Source: a virus
Strand: one strand, 5' to 3'
IMG/VR virus record: IMGVR_UViG_3300017941_000022
Span: 1 to 37,336 of that record
Length of the DNA: 37,336 nucleotides
The translations under genes were made by a program, and so were the position numbers. Shown here in pieces: positions 22,906 through 28,316 of this stretch. How positions within the stretch are numbered: position 1 is the stretch's first letter; every line of letters begins with the position of its first letter. The notes beneath the pieces were generated by a model, which searched no databases, was not told where the DNA came from, and saw only the letters and a list, made by a program, of their open reading frames with translations.

Positions 22906-23979
22906 ATGGATAATATACTAGACGAATCTAAGTTAGGCAAAGGTGCTGTACCTGATTATATTTTTCCATGGGATGCAAAATGGGAAGATATAGCAATCGC
23001 ACGTGGTTCAGCGCCATTCGATTGGACAGCGGGCATAGATATAGAAGCCAATCTGGCTTCTGTTTTAAATAATCCAAGTTTTAAATTACCAGTAAAAAAT
23101 CAGAATGGGTCTGGTTCTTGTGGGGGACAGGCGTGGTCTCAATATTCTGGAGTGCTTGAGGCTTTTTTTGATAAAACATTTGAAGAACGTTCAGCTAAAT
23201 ATATTTATTCTCAAACATTTGTTTCACCTGATGGCGGGTCGAATGGAAGAGACAATTCAAATATTTGTATAAATCAAGGGGTATCAGTAGAAGTTCTTTG
23301 CCCTTCGTATGATAATGGCCAGCCGCCTTCTGAATCATACATGGAAAGACCACAAGATATTACGCAGGTAGCAAGAACAGATGCGTCGACTGATAGAGAA
23401 TTGTCTGCTGCTGTAGTGAATTCAGAAAATATTGACTCCGTCGCACAAGCTATTAGAGATAACTACGGCTGTGTTCTTGGAGTAGCAGGTACTAATAATG
23501 GAACATGGCTTTCTTCTTTCCCTCAACCCCCGAATACGACAGATGTCCTTTGGGGTCATTGGCTATATGCTGGAAAAGCAAAAATGATAGATGGGAAAAA
23601 ATATATTGGCGTGATAAATTCTTGGGGTGCGGACGTGGGAGAGAATGGTTGGCAGTGGCTCGGAGAAGAATATTTTAATGCAACAGATATTTTCAATGTT
23701 TGGACGATGGTATTCAATGAGAAATCATCTATGCAATTTAAACATGACTTCTTAGTAAATCTAAAGATGGGAGATAAGAGTTCTGAAGTATCTTCTTTAC
23801 AAGAAGCTCTTAAAATAGATGGAGAATTTACTGTCAATCCCACTGGATTTTATGGAGAAATCACCAGGCAATCTGTACTGGCTTTTCAGAAAAAGTATGA
23901 GATTAACTCGCAAGGTACAAATGGGACAGTCGTTGGACCTCATACAAGACAAAAATTAAATGAAATATTCAACAAATAA
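22906..23979 (+). CDS. Papain-like cysteine peptidase with peptidoglycan-binding domain (putative endolysin), 357 aa
   Basis: Residues 58-260 form a papain-family (C1) peptidase: L-P-V-K-N-Q-N-G-S-G-S-C-G-G-Q-A-W puts the nucleophile at Cys72, His218 lies in W-G-H-W-L-Y-A-G, and Asn238 in I-N-S-W-G-A-D; G-E-N-G-W-Q-W-L-G-E-E-Y-F completes the fold. Residues 283-355 are a PG_binding_1 repeat (N-L-K-M-G-D-K-S-S-E-V-S-S-L-Q-E-A-L-K, then G-F-Y-G-E-I-T-R-Q-S-V-L-A-F-Q-K-K-Y and G-P-H-T-R-Q-K-L-N) of the kind common in Parcubacteria. There is no signal peptide, so release would depend on a holin. The substrate is probably a cell-wall peptide or surface protein. The start is nearly leaderless. Confidence 0.85.
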   Translation: MDNILDESKLGKGAVPDYIFPWDAKWEDIAIARGSAPFDWTAGIDIEANLASVLNNPSFKLPVKNQNGSGSCGGQAWSQYSGVLEAFFDKTFEERSAKYIYSQTFVSPDGGSNGRDNSNICINQGVSVEVLCPSYDNGQPPSESYMERPQDITQVARTDASTDRELSAAVVNSENIDSVAQAIRDNYGCVLGVAGTNNGTWLSSFPQPPNTTDVLWGHWLYAGKAKMIDGKKYIGVINSWGADVGENGWQWLGEEYFNATDIFNVWTMVFNEKSSMQFKHDFLVNLKMGDKSSEVSSLQEALKIDGEFTVNPTGFYGEITRQSVLAFQKKYEINSQGTNGTVVGPHTRQKLNEIFNK

Positions 23980-23980
23980 A

Positions 23981-24304
23981 ATGTCTGAAGAAACACAGAG
24001 TGACCATGACCGACTGATACGTATTGACCAGAAGGTTTCGGATTTGGTTACAAAAGTAGATGAGATTAAAAATAATAATATCGCTAGAATCAATGCTTTG
24101 GAAAAAGACAAAGCAGACCGTGCTGAAGTTCAAGAGTTACAAAAGAAAGTAAATGAAGACATAGAAAAAAGAGTTCTATTTCTAGAAAAGAAAGTGTCAA
24201 ACTATTTTATCACAATAACAATTTATTCTGCAATTGGAGCAGCGATGGTCGGTCTCATTATTTACCACATTCTGTCGACAACACCAGCATCGATAACACC
24301 GTAA
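23981..24304 (+). CDS. XhlA-like membrane protein with coiled coil, 107 aa
   Basis: The ATG at 23981 is preferred because it follows the lysin stop by 1 nt. Residues 1-70 form a heptad coiled coil (R-L-I-R-I-D-Q-K-V-S-D-L-V-T-K-V-D-E-I-K, then V-Q-E-L-Q-K-K-V-N). Residues 77-100 form one membrane helix (Y-F-I-T-I-T-I-Y-S-A-I-G-A-A-M-V-G-L-I-I-Y). This is the architecture of hemolysin XhlA and other phage holin partners. The place between lysin and holin supports a lysis role. The remaining C-terminal tail is short. Confidence 0.75.
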   Translation: MSEETQSDHDRLIRIDQKVSDLVTKVDEIKNNNIARINALEKDKADRAEVQELQKKVNEDIEKRVLFLEKKVSNYFITITIYSAIGAAMVGLIIYHILSTTPASITP

Positions 24305-24310
24305 AGGTCG
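24304..24310 (+). promoter_or_regulatory. AAGGTCG motif, holin gene
   Basis: AAGGTCG overlaps the TAA of the previous gene and lies 18 nt before the ATG at 24329. Confidence 0.4.
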
Positions 24311-24328
24311 TAATTTATTAAAAAACAA

Positions 24329-24643
24329 ATGACATTAAACGAGTTTCTTTTGGGAGGCGGTTTGGCCTTATTGGTGTCGGGATTTACTGAAGTATCTTCT
24401 TGGGTTACCAAAAAATTGACGGGTTCTCCATTGGACGGTTTTGCGGCTTTCTTCACAACGGTATTGTTTTCAGGTATAGGAGGTGCTGTATATTTCGCAT
24501 ATACTTCCTTGCCTTCAAACTATCTATTAGCGATGTCAGCTGCGGGAGGTACAATCTTTCTGGGAGCAAGTTTTGTTTTCCAAGTATTAATAAAGAACGT
24601 ACCAGCTTTGCACGTCGTGCCAGACACGACTGCTACTAAATAA
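24329..24643 (+). CDS. Holin, three membrane segments, 104 aa
   Basis: The small protein has three hydrophobic segments: residues 5-22 (E-F-L-L-G-G-G-L-A-L-L-V-S-G-F), 38-58 (D-G-F-A-A-F-F-T-T-V-L-F-S-G-I-G-G-A-V-Y) and 64-88 (Y-L-L-A-M-S-A-A-G-G-T-I-F-L-G-A-S-F-V). The size, membrane topology and place after lysin and XhlA-like genes make it the holin that opens the inner membrane at lysis. No dual-start motif is seen at the N-terminus. A terminator follows 10 nt after the stop. Confidence 0.75.
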   Translation: MTLNEFLLGGGLALLVSGFTEVSSWVTKKLTGSPLDGFAAFFTTVLFSGIGGAVYFAYTSLPSNYLLAMSAAGGTIFLGASFVFQVLIKNVPALHVVPDTTATK

Positions 24644-24652
24644 GAGATAAAC

Positions 24653-24688
24653 AATAAAAGCTGGATATATCGTGTCCAGTCTTTTATT
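24653..24688 (+). terminator. Rho-independent terminator after the holin
   Basis: AATAAAAG-CTGGA pairs with TCCAG-T-CTTTTATT around a 9-nt loop. The 3' arm itself supplies the U-rich tract. Confidence 0.8.
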
Positions 24689-24724
24689 ATAGCTTATATT
24701 GACAGCTTATTAACAGCCCGGGTA

Positions 24725-24754
24725 TTTACAAAAAGAATTTTTCAGGAGTATAAT
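24725..24754 (+). promoter_or_regulatory. Promoter TTTACA-18-TATAAT
   Basis: TTTACA at 24725-24730 and TATAAT at 24749-24754 with an 18-nt spacer, the same form as the small-RNA promoter at 31531-31560. It drives the transglycosylase-like gene. Confidence 0.7.
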
Positions 24755-24787
24755 TAATTAAAGTTAATATCGGAATTCGTCTAAAGC

Positions 24788-24805
24788 TACTAAAAGCTTT
24801 TAGTA
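24788..24805 (+). promoter_or_regulatory. 18-nt perfect palindrome in leader, operator or attenuator
   Basis: TACTAAAAGCTTTTAGTA is a perfect inverted repeat about 35 nt downstream of a strong promoter and is followed by TTTTTAG. It could be a repressor operator or a weak attenuator hairpin. The sequence fits both; there is no way to decide here. Confidence 0.45.
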
Positions 24806-24869
24806 TTTTTAGAGGGAGGACGAACAAAGGGATGATTTATGCGATAGGTAGTGAATTGTCTCCCTGTAC

Positions 24870-25493
24870 ATGGAAAACAAAATATGGAAGAGGATTCTTG
24901 CAGTTGTTGCTTCCGGGCTTGCAATACTTGCACTATCGTGGTTATTACTTCAGATATTCGGAAAACCGAAAGTTATCAGTATTGTTCCAGTAGCTGAAGC
25001 AATTGACTCCCTTGGCAAAGGAGACGTGCCCATTGCGACTTCATCAACAGTCTTCTCCGTTTCCTATTGGCTTGCTTTACAATCTTCCACTTACAATTCA
25101 TGGTCTTATCCAGATTTTCTAACAGGCGAACCACGTAAAATATTGCCTGACTTGATTCTTTGCGAATCGGGGGGGAATACTGCGGCATTAAATGAATGTG
25201 ATAAAGACAAGACGGCGAGCTATGGTTTGTTGGAATTCAAACCGCATACGTTGTGGACGGAAGCAATCCACTATGGCTTAATTCCGACAAGTACGCCAGA
25301 GTCAGCCTTTAGAGTTAAGGGCAATCCAAAGTTACAGTCGGTTGAGCAAAGAAATAAAGAATTAATTTATAACGCTCAACTTCAAGTTCTCGTAGCAAGT
25401 CACATGATAATGGATAATTGGAAAGATGAAAAATTCTGGCTTCAGCAATTCCCGGGATGCTTCAAGATATACAGGAAAAAGTGGAAACTTTAG
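24870..25493 (+). CDS. Lysozyme-like lytic transglycosylase with membrane anchor, 207 aa
   Basis: Residues 8-30 form a signal anchor (R-I-L-A-V-V-A-S-G-L-A-I-L-A-L-S-W-L-L-L). Residues 95-200 are a lysozyme-superfamily domain with I-L-C-E-S-G-G-N-T-A-A-L-N, where Glu99 is the candidate catalytic acid, then K-T-A-S-Y-G-L-L-E-F-K-P-H-T-L-W; in SLT enzymes this is S-Y-G-L-x-Q. The Cys98/Cys110 pair may form a disulphide. This variant is common in Parcubacterial genomes. It would cleave the glycan strand outside the membrane, complementing the papain-like lysin. No Shine-Dalgarno sequence precedes the ATG; the leader is about 110 nt. Confidence 0.75.
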   Translation: MENKIWKRILAVVASGLAILALSWLLLQIFGKPKVISIVPVAEAIDSLGKGDVPIATSSTVFSVSYWLALQSSTYNSWSYPDFLTGEPRKILPDLILCESGGNTAALNECDKDKTASYGLLEFKPHTLWTEAIHYGLIPTSTPESAFRVKGNPKLQSVEQRNKELIYNAQLQVLVASHMIMDNWKDEKFWLQQFPGCFKIYRKKWKL

Positions 25494-25559
25494 TAGGTAT
25501 TTACAATTAGAATCTCTTATGGTAATATCGTGTGAGGCGGTACTAACATAGGAGATTAC

Positions 25560-25632
25560 GCTTTGGCAGCTCATTGGAAATGAGCGTTCCCCTGAAGAGG
25601 GAAAGATAATGGTTCGATTCCATTCCGAAGCA
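25560..25632 (+). tRNA. tRNA-Phe(GAA)
   Basis: Acceptor GCTTTGG/CCGAAGC, D arm GCTC/GAGC with GG, anticodon loop CTGAAGA, T arm AATGG-TTCGATT-CCATT. Discriminator A, no full CCA. It lies upstream of the promoter at 25824, so it is on another transcript than the main array. Confidence 0.95.
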
Positions 25633-25634
25633 CT

Positions 25635-25805
25635 ATGGCTTTATTAATATGTGAAAAATGTAAAGCTATAATAGGCCCTCTGGGTGCTGAGATTGACACA
25701 GAGGAAATGTTATGCAGAGACTGCGCGATAAAAAAATACGGCCAAGCGTACGTCGATAATGCGGAAAATATGTCAGAAGATATAGAGGAAGAAGGCGATG
25801 ACTAG
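25635..25805 (+). CDS. Zinc-ribbon-like microprotein, 56 aa
   Basis: A small open frame begins 3 nt after the tRNA-Phe and ends TAG. It has C-E-K-C at residues 6-9 and C-R-D-C at 27-30, a two-CxxC zinc ribbon, and a very acidic tail (S-E-D-I-E-E-E-G-D-D). The clean Cys pattern and acidic end support that it is real. Such phage zinc ribbons often bind host RNA polymerase or nucleic acid; here that is only a suggestion. No Shine-Dalgarno sequence is visible. Confidence 0.65.
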   Translation: MALLICEKCKAIIGPLGAEIDTEEMLCRDCAIKKYGQAYVDNAENMSEDIEEEGDD

Positions 25806-25823
25806 TTATTAACATGGGGGGCC

Positions 25824-25857
25824 TTTACAAAAAAATAATAGCAGTTTAGTATATAAT
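25824..25857 (+). promoter_or_regulatory. Promoter of the main tRNA array
   Basis: TTTACA at 25824-25829, then 17 nt to TAGTAT (25847-25852) overlapping TATAAT (25852-25857). The first tRNA starts 14-18 nt further on. Confidence 0.6.
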
Positions 25858-25870
25858 CAGATATTCTAAT

Positions 25871-25938
25871 AGCGTGGCCTCCGGGAGGTGTCGGCACTCC
25901 AAACGCTGACTCGATGGGTTCAACTCCTATTCACGCTG
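25871..25938 (+). tRNA. tRNA-Trp(CCA), shortened D arm
   Basis: Acceptor AGCGTGG/TCACGCT, anticodon loop CTCCAAA, T arm ATGGG-TTCAACT-CCTAT, discriminator G. Only 14 nt separate acceptor and anticodon stems (CCTC-CGG-GAGG hairpin), so the D arm is reduced. The top anticodon pair is A-C. Confidence 0.75.
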
Positions 25939-25959
25939 CAAAGCAGATGGCTCCACCAG

Positions 25960-26000
25960 CCACTGCGCCATAAATGGAAAATATGGTAACTCGGTGGCGA
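25960..26000 (+). other. Inter-tRNA hairpin
   Basis: In the spacer after tRNA-Trp, GCCAC near 25960 can pair with GTGGC near 25994, enclosing GCCAT/ATGGT. The pairing is less perfect than in later spacers. Confidence 0.4.
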
Positions 26001-26188
26001 TGTATTATAGAAGAAGCAAAGAGGAGAGGAAGATGCGACGTGCTGCAAGGAAGCAAGTCATCGACCATACTCTTGACAGAAAACGCTATAATGCATTGCA
26101 TCCCCGAGGAAATAAAAAAGGCGGTCGGAGAAGAGGAAGTTCTTTTAAAGAATTGGCATATCGTTCAACGGTTAGGACACGGTTCTGA
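26000..26188 (+). CDS. Possible basic microprotein, 62 aa
   Basis: The open frame gives a very basic peptide (M-Y-Y-R-R-S-K-E-E-R-K-M-R-R-A-A-R-K-Q, later G-N-K-K-G-G-R-R-R-G-S-S-F). It fills a 200-nt gap between tRNA-Trp and tRNA-Ile, and its last 12 codons run into the tRNA-Ile gene, which speaks against the full length. A second frame (25974-26360) crosses several tRNAs and is less likely. No Shine-Dalgarno sequence and no known family. Confidence 0.3.
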   Translation: MYYRRSKEERKMRRAARKQVIDHTLDRKRYNALHPRGNKKGGRRRGSSFKELAYRSTVRTRF

Positions 26189-26225
26189 TAAGACCGGGAA
26201 AATGGTTCAATTCCATTTATGCCAA
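26154..26225 (+). tRNA. tRNA-Ile(GAT)
   Basis: Acceptor TGGCATA/TATGCCA (perfect), anticodon stem CGGTT/GACCG with loop CTGATAA, T arm ATGG-TTCAATT-CCAT. Discriminator A. One nucleotide separates it from the next tRNA. Confidence 0.92.
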
Positions 26226-26226
26226 C

Positions 26227-26297
26227 GCGTCGGTAACACAGTGGTAGTGTGTCTGCCTTCCAAGCAGATTACGTGGGTTCGATTCCCATCCGGTGCT
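26227..26297 (+). tRNA. tRNA-Gly(TCC)
   Basis: Acceptor GCGTCGG/CCGGTGC with two G-T pairs, anticodon stem TCTGC/GCAGA, loop CTTCCAA, T arm GTGGG-TTCGATT-CCCAT, discriminator T. Confidence 0.93.
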
Positions 26298-26350
26298 CCG
26301 GTATTAGAAATGTTGGAGACGACATGGAAGATACGCGACCTTTACAAAAT

Positions 26351-26422
26351 GCGCAGTTAGTTTAACGGATAGAATTCTTGGCTTCGAACCAAGAGATGAG
26401 GGTCCGATTCCTTCACAGCGCA
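26351..26422 (+). tRNA. tRNA-Arg(TCG)
   Basis: Acceptor GCGCAGT/ACAGCGC with one A-A mismatch, anticodon stem CTTGG/CCAAG, loop CTTCGAA, T arm GAGGG-TCCGATT-CCTTC (T54C55 instead of TT), discriminator A. Confidence 0.88.
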
Positions 26423-26435
26423 CATAAGTAAGTTT

Positions 26436-26556
26436 GCTGGTTTGGAAAAGACTAAACCAGCCGACAGGGGAGAATCGAAAGATGCTGTCCAATGGAAACT
26501 AGGACAGGGTACTGCCTACGGGATGTACTTTCCGGACTCCGACGATTCTTGCTCTG
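26436..26556 (+). ncRNA. Structured spacer RNA between tRNA-Arg and tRNA-Lys
   Basis: Hairpin GCTGGTTT/AAACCAGC (26436-26443, 26454-26461), then a junction closed by AGAATCG/CGATTCT (26471-26477, 26543-26549) that holds CTGTCC/GGACAG (26485-26490, 26502-26507). ACAG (26464) and CTGT (26553) may close it further. At about 120 nt this is the most elaborate spacer in the first half of the array. Confidence 0.5.
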
Positions 26557-26561
26557 TAAAT

Positions 26562-26634
26562 GCCTCGCTAACTCAATTGGCAGAGTAGCTCCCTCTTAAG
26601 GAGAAAGTTGAAGGTCCGAATCCTTCGCGTGGCA
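26562..26634 (+). tRNA. tRNA-Lys(CTT)
   Basis: Acceptor GCCTCGC/GCGTGGC with one T-T mismatch, anticodon loop CTCTTAA on CTCC/GGAG, T arm GAAGG-TCCGAAT-CCTTC, discriminator A. Confidence 0.88.
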
Positions 26635-26638
26635 CAAG

Positions 26639-26726
26639 GGTGAAGATTGAACGCGGTACAATCTCACCTGGGGGTACCCATTTTTATCGCCTGTGTGCGT
26701 CGACCGATTGGTCGATGGCAACAGGC
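26639..26726 (+). other. Inter-tRNA hairpins
   Basis: GGTG-A-AGATTG pairs with CAATCT-CACC (26639-26649, 26659-26668, one bulge). GCCTGT/ACAGGC (26689-26694, 26721-26726) encloses TCGACC/GGTCGA (26700-26705, 26710-26715). Confidence 0.6.
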
Positions 26727-26729
26727 CTT

Positions 26730-26801
26730 GTCCCTGTCGTTCAATGGACAGGACGTATCTTTCCTAAAGATATAATCGAGGTTCGATTCCTCGTGGGGAC
26801 A
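26730..26801 (+). tRNA. tRNA-Arg(CCT)
   Basis: Acceptor GTCCCTG/TGGGGAC, anticodon stem TATCT/AGATA with loop TTCCTAA, T arm CGAGG-TTCGATT-CCTCG, discriminator A. Confidence 0.92.
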
Positions 26802-26805
26802 CAAG

Positions 26806-26883
26806 GAAGTTGGGTGTGGTACACGCCAGTACGGTTGGTAGGGATTCCTACCCGTTACGTCACAATCTGGCAACACCAACTTC
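26806..26883 (+). other. Inter-tRNA extended stem
   Basis: GAAGTTGGGTGT (26806-26817) pairs with ACACCAACTTC (26873-26883) with one bulged G. Nested inside are GCCAG/CTGGC (26825-26829, 26867-26871) and GGTAGG/CCTACC (26837-26842, 26847-26852). Confidence 0.7.
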
Positions 26884-26887
26884 AATT

Positions 26888-26959
26888 GCCCTTGTCGTCC
26901 AATGGAAAGGACACAAAGCTTCTAACTTTGGAATCAGGGTTCGATTCCTTGCAGGGGTA
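26888..26959 (+). tRNA. tRNA-Arg(TCT)
   Basis: Acceptor GCCCTTG/CAGGGGT, anticodon stem CAAAG/CTTTG with loop CTTCTAA, T arm CAGGG-TTCGATT-CCTTG, discriminator A. Confidence 0.92.
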
Positions 26960-26960
26960 C

Positions 26961-27038
26961 GTGCTTCTAAAGCACTGGCGGTGTGGGGACGGGTGCAGTA
27001 ATGTTCTCGTCATTCTCTCCCGGGATAGAAATGTCCCG
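26961..27038 (+). other. Inter-tRNA hairpins
   Basis: GTGCTT/AAGCAC (26961-26966, 26970-26975, 3-nt loop) and CGGGA/TCCCG (27021-27025, 27034-27038). No outer helix is evident in this spacer. Confidence 0.5.
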
Positions 27039-27042
27039 TTAT

Positions 27043-27115
27043 TGCTCCTTAGCTCGATTGGCAGAGCAGTCGCCTTTTAAGCGAAAAGGTGCGGGTTCGA
27101 CTCCCGCAGGGGCAA
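27043..27115 (+). tRNA. tRNA-Lys(TTT)
   Basis: Acceptor TGCTCCT/AGGGGCA, D arm AGCTC/GAGC, anticodon loop CTTTTAA on TCGC/GCGA, T arm GCGGG-TTCGACT-CCCGC, discriminator A. Confidence 0.95.
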
Positions 27116-27116
27116 C

Positions 27117-27242
27117 AAAGACGGACAGTGATGAAAGGGCTACTTCGGTAAATCTAAATTGAAACCTTAGATTATTGGTTCGACTCCAATTTCCCCCACA
27201 TAACGGGGGAAATAAAACCCTTACTACTTTTCTTCCGTTTTT
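27117..27242 (+). ncRNA. Circularly permuted tRNA-like element, Phe-like anticodon arm
   Basis: An outer 9-bp helix AAAGACGGA/TCCGTTTTT (27117-27125, 27234-27242) encloses, in order, an anticodon arm CTAAA-TTGAAAC-CTTAG (27154-27170, GAA in loop, top pair A-C), a T arm ATTGG-TTCGACT-CCAAT (27174-27190), the 3' acceptor strand TTCCCCC (27191-27197), then ACATAAC, then a perfect 5' acceptor strand GGGGGAA (27205-27211). No matching 5' strand lies upstream. The order is that of a permuted tRNA gene opened in the D arm, but no normal D stem can be formed, so a tRNA-derived structural element is also possible. Confidence 0.5.
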
Positions 27243-27244
27243 AT

Positions 27245-27316
27245 ACCTCGTTAACTCATTGGCAGAGTGGCTGTTCTACACACAGTTCGCAGGGGGTTCG
27301 ATTCCTCCACGGGGTA
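27245..27316 (+). tRNA. tRNA-Val(TAC), C33
   Basis: Acceptor ACCTCGT/ACGGGGT, D arm ACTC/GAGT, anticodon stem GCTGT/ACAGT with loop TCTACAC (C at position 33), T arm GGGGG-TTCGATT-CCTCC, discriminator A. A 9-nt-loop reading would give CTA, which is less likely. Confidence 0.8.
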
Positions 27317-27318
27317 CA

Positions 27319-27480
27319 TGTTTCTTAATTGAGACATTGGTCGGGTGGTGACCTTCTGTTTAAACACAACGGGCAGTGACGTAACAGTTACTTCGTCAAA
27401 TGGTATGACAATTCCCATCCAAGGAATTATCGTAGGTTCAATTCCTACAGTAATCAATCTGTTACATATTTTCTCCCGTT
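27319..27480 (+). other. Spacer helices around the Gly-like tRNA
   Basis: TGTTTC/GAGACA near 27319-27336 and GGTC-GGGTGGT-GACC (a D-arm-like hairpin) come first. AACGGG (27368-27373) pairs with CCCGTT (27475-27480), and GTAACAG (27381-27387) with CTGTTAC (27459-27465), both enclosing the Gly-like tRNA. Confidence 0.5.
27386..27456 (+). tRNA. tRNA-Gly-like (TCC), degenerate
   Basis: Acceptor AGTTACT/AGTAATC with the first pair A-C, short D stem GTC/GAC, anticodon stem ATTCC/GGAAT with loop CATCCAA (A at position 33), T arm GTAGG-TTCAATT-CCTAC. It may be inactive or structural; it lies inside two flanking helices. Confidence 0.55.
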
Positions 27481-27482
27481 AT

Positions 27483-27554
27483 AGGCAATTCGTTCAATGG
27501 TTAGGACCGCAATCTTATAAGTTGCGTACATTGGTTCGATTCCAATATTGCCTA
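27483..27554 (+). tRNA. tRNA-Ile(TAT)
   Basis: Acceptor AGGCAAT/ATTGCCT, D arm GTTC/GGAC, anticodon stem GCAAT/GTTGC with loop CTTATAA, T arm ATTGG-TTCGATT-CCAAT, discriminator A. The UAU anticodon reads AUA without lysidine, which is uncommon in bacteria. Confidence 0.92.
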
Positions 27555-27557
27555 CAA

Positions 27558-27661
27558 GGTAATTGAGACCGAAAGGTTATGTAAAAATATCCTACCCATG
27601 TTGCAACTATTGGTGGTACGTTCTTATATAATCCACCTGAAGGGAATGGAGACCAATTACC
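27558..27661 (+). other. Inter-tRNA extended stem
   Basis: GGTAATTG (27558-27565) pairs perfectly with CAATTACC (27654-27661). Inside are GACC-GAAA-GGTT and GGTGG/CCACC (27612-27616, 27633-27637). Confidence 0.7.
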
Positions 27662-27666
27662 AAGAT

Positions 27667-27737
27667 TCTCCTGTAGGTCAATGGTAGACCGAGCGGCTGT
27701 TAACCGCTGAATGTTGGTTCGATTCCAACTGGGAGAG
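27667..27737 (+). tRNA. tRNA-Asn(GTT)
   Basis: Acceptor TCTCCTG/TGGGAGA, anticodon stem AGCGG/CCGCT with loop CTGTTAA, T arm GTTGG-TTCGATT-CCAAC, discriminator G. Confidence 0.93.
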
Positions 27738-27740
27738 CAA

Positions 27741-27826
27741 GGTTCTCTGAATCGTAAGTAAGCAGTGTAGTGGTAAGGCGACCGTGTGACGTTCACGGTG
27801 TTATGAGGTTTTTGGTTCAGAGAACC
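27741..27826 (+). other. Inter-tRNA element with 11-bp terminal repeat
   Basis: GGTTCTCTGAA (27741-27751) pairs perfectly with TTCAGAGAACC (27816-27826). The interior contains a D-loop-like AGTGGTAAGG and a stem CCGTG-TGACGTT-CACGG that resembles an anticodon arm, but no T arm. Confidence 0.7.
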
Positions 27827-27832
27827 GATAAT

Positions 27833-27904
27833 TTCGCGGTGGTGGAACAGTAACCACGTCTGTCTCATAAGCAGAAGAAGAGGGGGCAGCACCCTCCTGC
27901 GAAA
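27833..27904 (+). tRNA. tRNA-Met(CAT) with non-canonical D and T loops
   Basis: Acceptor TTCGCGG/CTGCGAA, D stem GTGG/CCAC with loop AACAGTAA (no GG), anticodon stem TCTGT/GCAGA with loop CTCATAA, T stem GAGGG/CCCTC with loop GGCAGCA instead of TTCRANT. Discriminator A. All four stems fold, yet the usual D-T loop contact cannot form. Confidence 0.8.
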
Positions 27905-27905
27905 C

Positions 27906-27976
27906 GCCCTACTAGTTTAGTGGCAGAACTACTCCCTTGTAACGAGTAGACGAAAGTTCGATTCTTTCGTAGGGCT
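27906..27976 (+). tRNA. tRNA-Thr(TGT)
   Basis: Acceptor GCCCTAC/GTAGGGC (perfect), anticodon stem ACTCC/CGAGT with C-C at the top pair, loop CTTGTAA, T arm GAAAG-TTCGATT-CTTTC, discriminator T. Confidence 0.9.
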
Positions 27977-28000
27977 CTGTCCTACCTGATTAGACGACCC

Positions 28001-28023
28001 GAGGTATGGTAAAGGCATACCTC
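28001..28023 (+). other. Inter-tRNA hairpin
   Basis: GAGGTATG pairs perfectly with CATACCTC around a 7-nt loop GTAAAGG. Confidence 0.7.
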
Positions 28024-28027
28024 AAAT

Positions 28028-28098
28028 GCCTTCCTAGTTTAGTGGAAGAACACTGCTTTCGTAAAGCAGGAGCATAGGTTCGATTCCTATGGTTGGCT
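28028..28098 (+). tRNA. tRNA-Thr(CGT)
   Basis: Acceptor GCCTTCC/GGTTGGC with two adjacent T-T mismatches, anticodon stem CTGCT/AGCAG, loop TTCGTAA, T arm ATAGG-TTCGATT-CCTAT, discriminator T. Confidence 0.85.
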
Positions 28099-28108
28099 CT
28101 TGGATTTT

Positions 28109-28155
28109 TACGGCTTTTCCTACCTCTGTACAAGGTTCGAAAGTGGAAAACCGTA
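28109..28155 (+). other. Inter-tRNA extended stem
   Basis: TACGG-c-TTTTCC (28109-28120) pairs with GGAAAACCGTA (28145-28155), 11 bp with one bulged C. The loop contains AAGGTTCGAAAG, which resembles a T loop. Confidence 0.7.
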
Positions 28156-28157
28156 TT

Positions 28158-28228
28158 GCGATAGTCGTATATTGGCAGTACGACGCCTTGCCAAGGCGTA
28201 AGAGGGAGTTCGATTCTCCTCTATTGCT
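28158..28228 (+). tRNA. tRNA-Gly(GCC)
   Basis: Acceptor GCGATAG/CTATTGC, anticodon stem ACGCC/GGCGT with loop TTGCCAA, T arm GGGAG-TTCGATT-CTCCT, discriminator T followed by an encoded CCA (28229-28231). Confidence 0.93.
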
Positions 28229-28241
28229 CCACCGTCCCGAA

Positions 28242-28314
28242 GGAGCGCAGAAATCGGGAGGGAGGTTCTAGGGTCTTGATGGACGCATTAAGAAAACCGA
28301 ACCCTATGCGCTCC
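28242..28314 (+). other. Inter-tRNA extended stem
   Basis: GGAGCGCA (28242-28249) pairs perfectly with TGCGCTCC (28307-28314), and TAGGGT (28269-28274) with the adjoining ACCCTA (28301-28306). On the 3' side the two strands are continuous. Confidence 0.7.
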
Positions 28315-28316
28315 AC

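Noticed and set aside
24832-24993. 53-codon frame with GGGAGG upstream that overlaps the transglycosylase gene
   Set aside because: The overlapping frame from 24870 has a membrane anchor and a lysozyme-like domain, while this one has no recognisable feature. It could still be a leader peptide.
26436-26556. tmRNA or RNase P RNA in the tRNA island
   Set aside because: The spacers show no tag reading frame with an alanine-type end and none of the conserved RNase P core; the lengths are also too short.
27190-27211. TTTCCCCC ... GGGGGAAA as a transcription terminator
   Set aside because: No T tract follows, tRNA genes continue downstream, and the 7-bp stem abuts a T arm exactly as an acceptor stem would.
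27245-27316. Amber suppressor tRNA (anticodon CTA) and stop-codon reassignment
   Set aside because: The CTA reading needs a 9-nt loop, and structural genes ending at 3710 and 13562 use TAG. TGA ends the glycosyltransferase gene as well, so code 25 of some Patescibacteria also does not apply.
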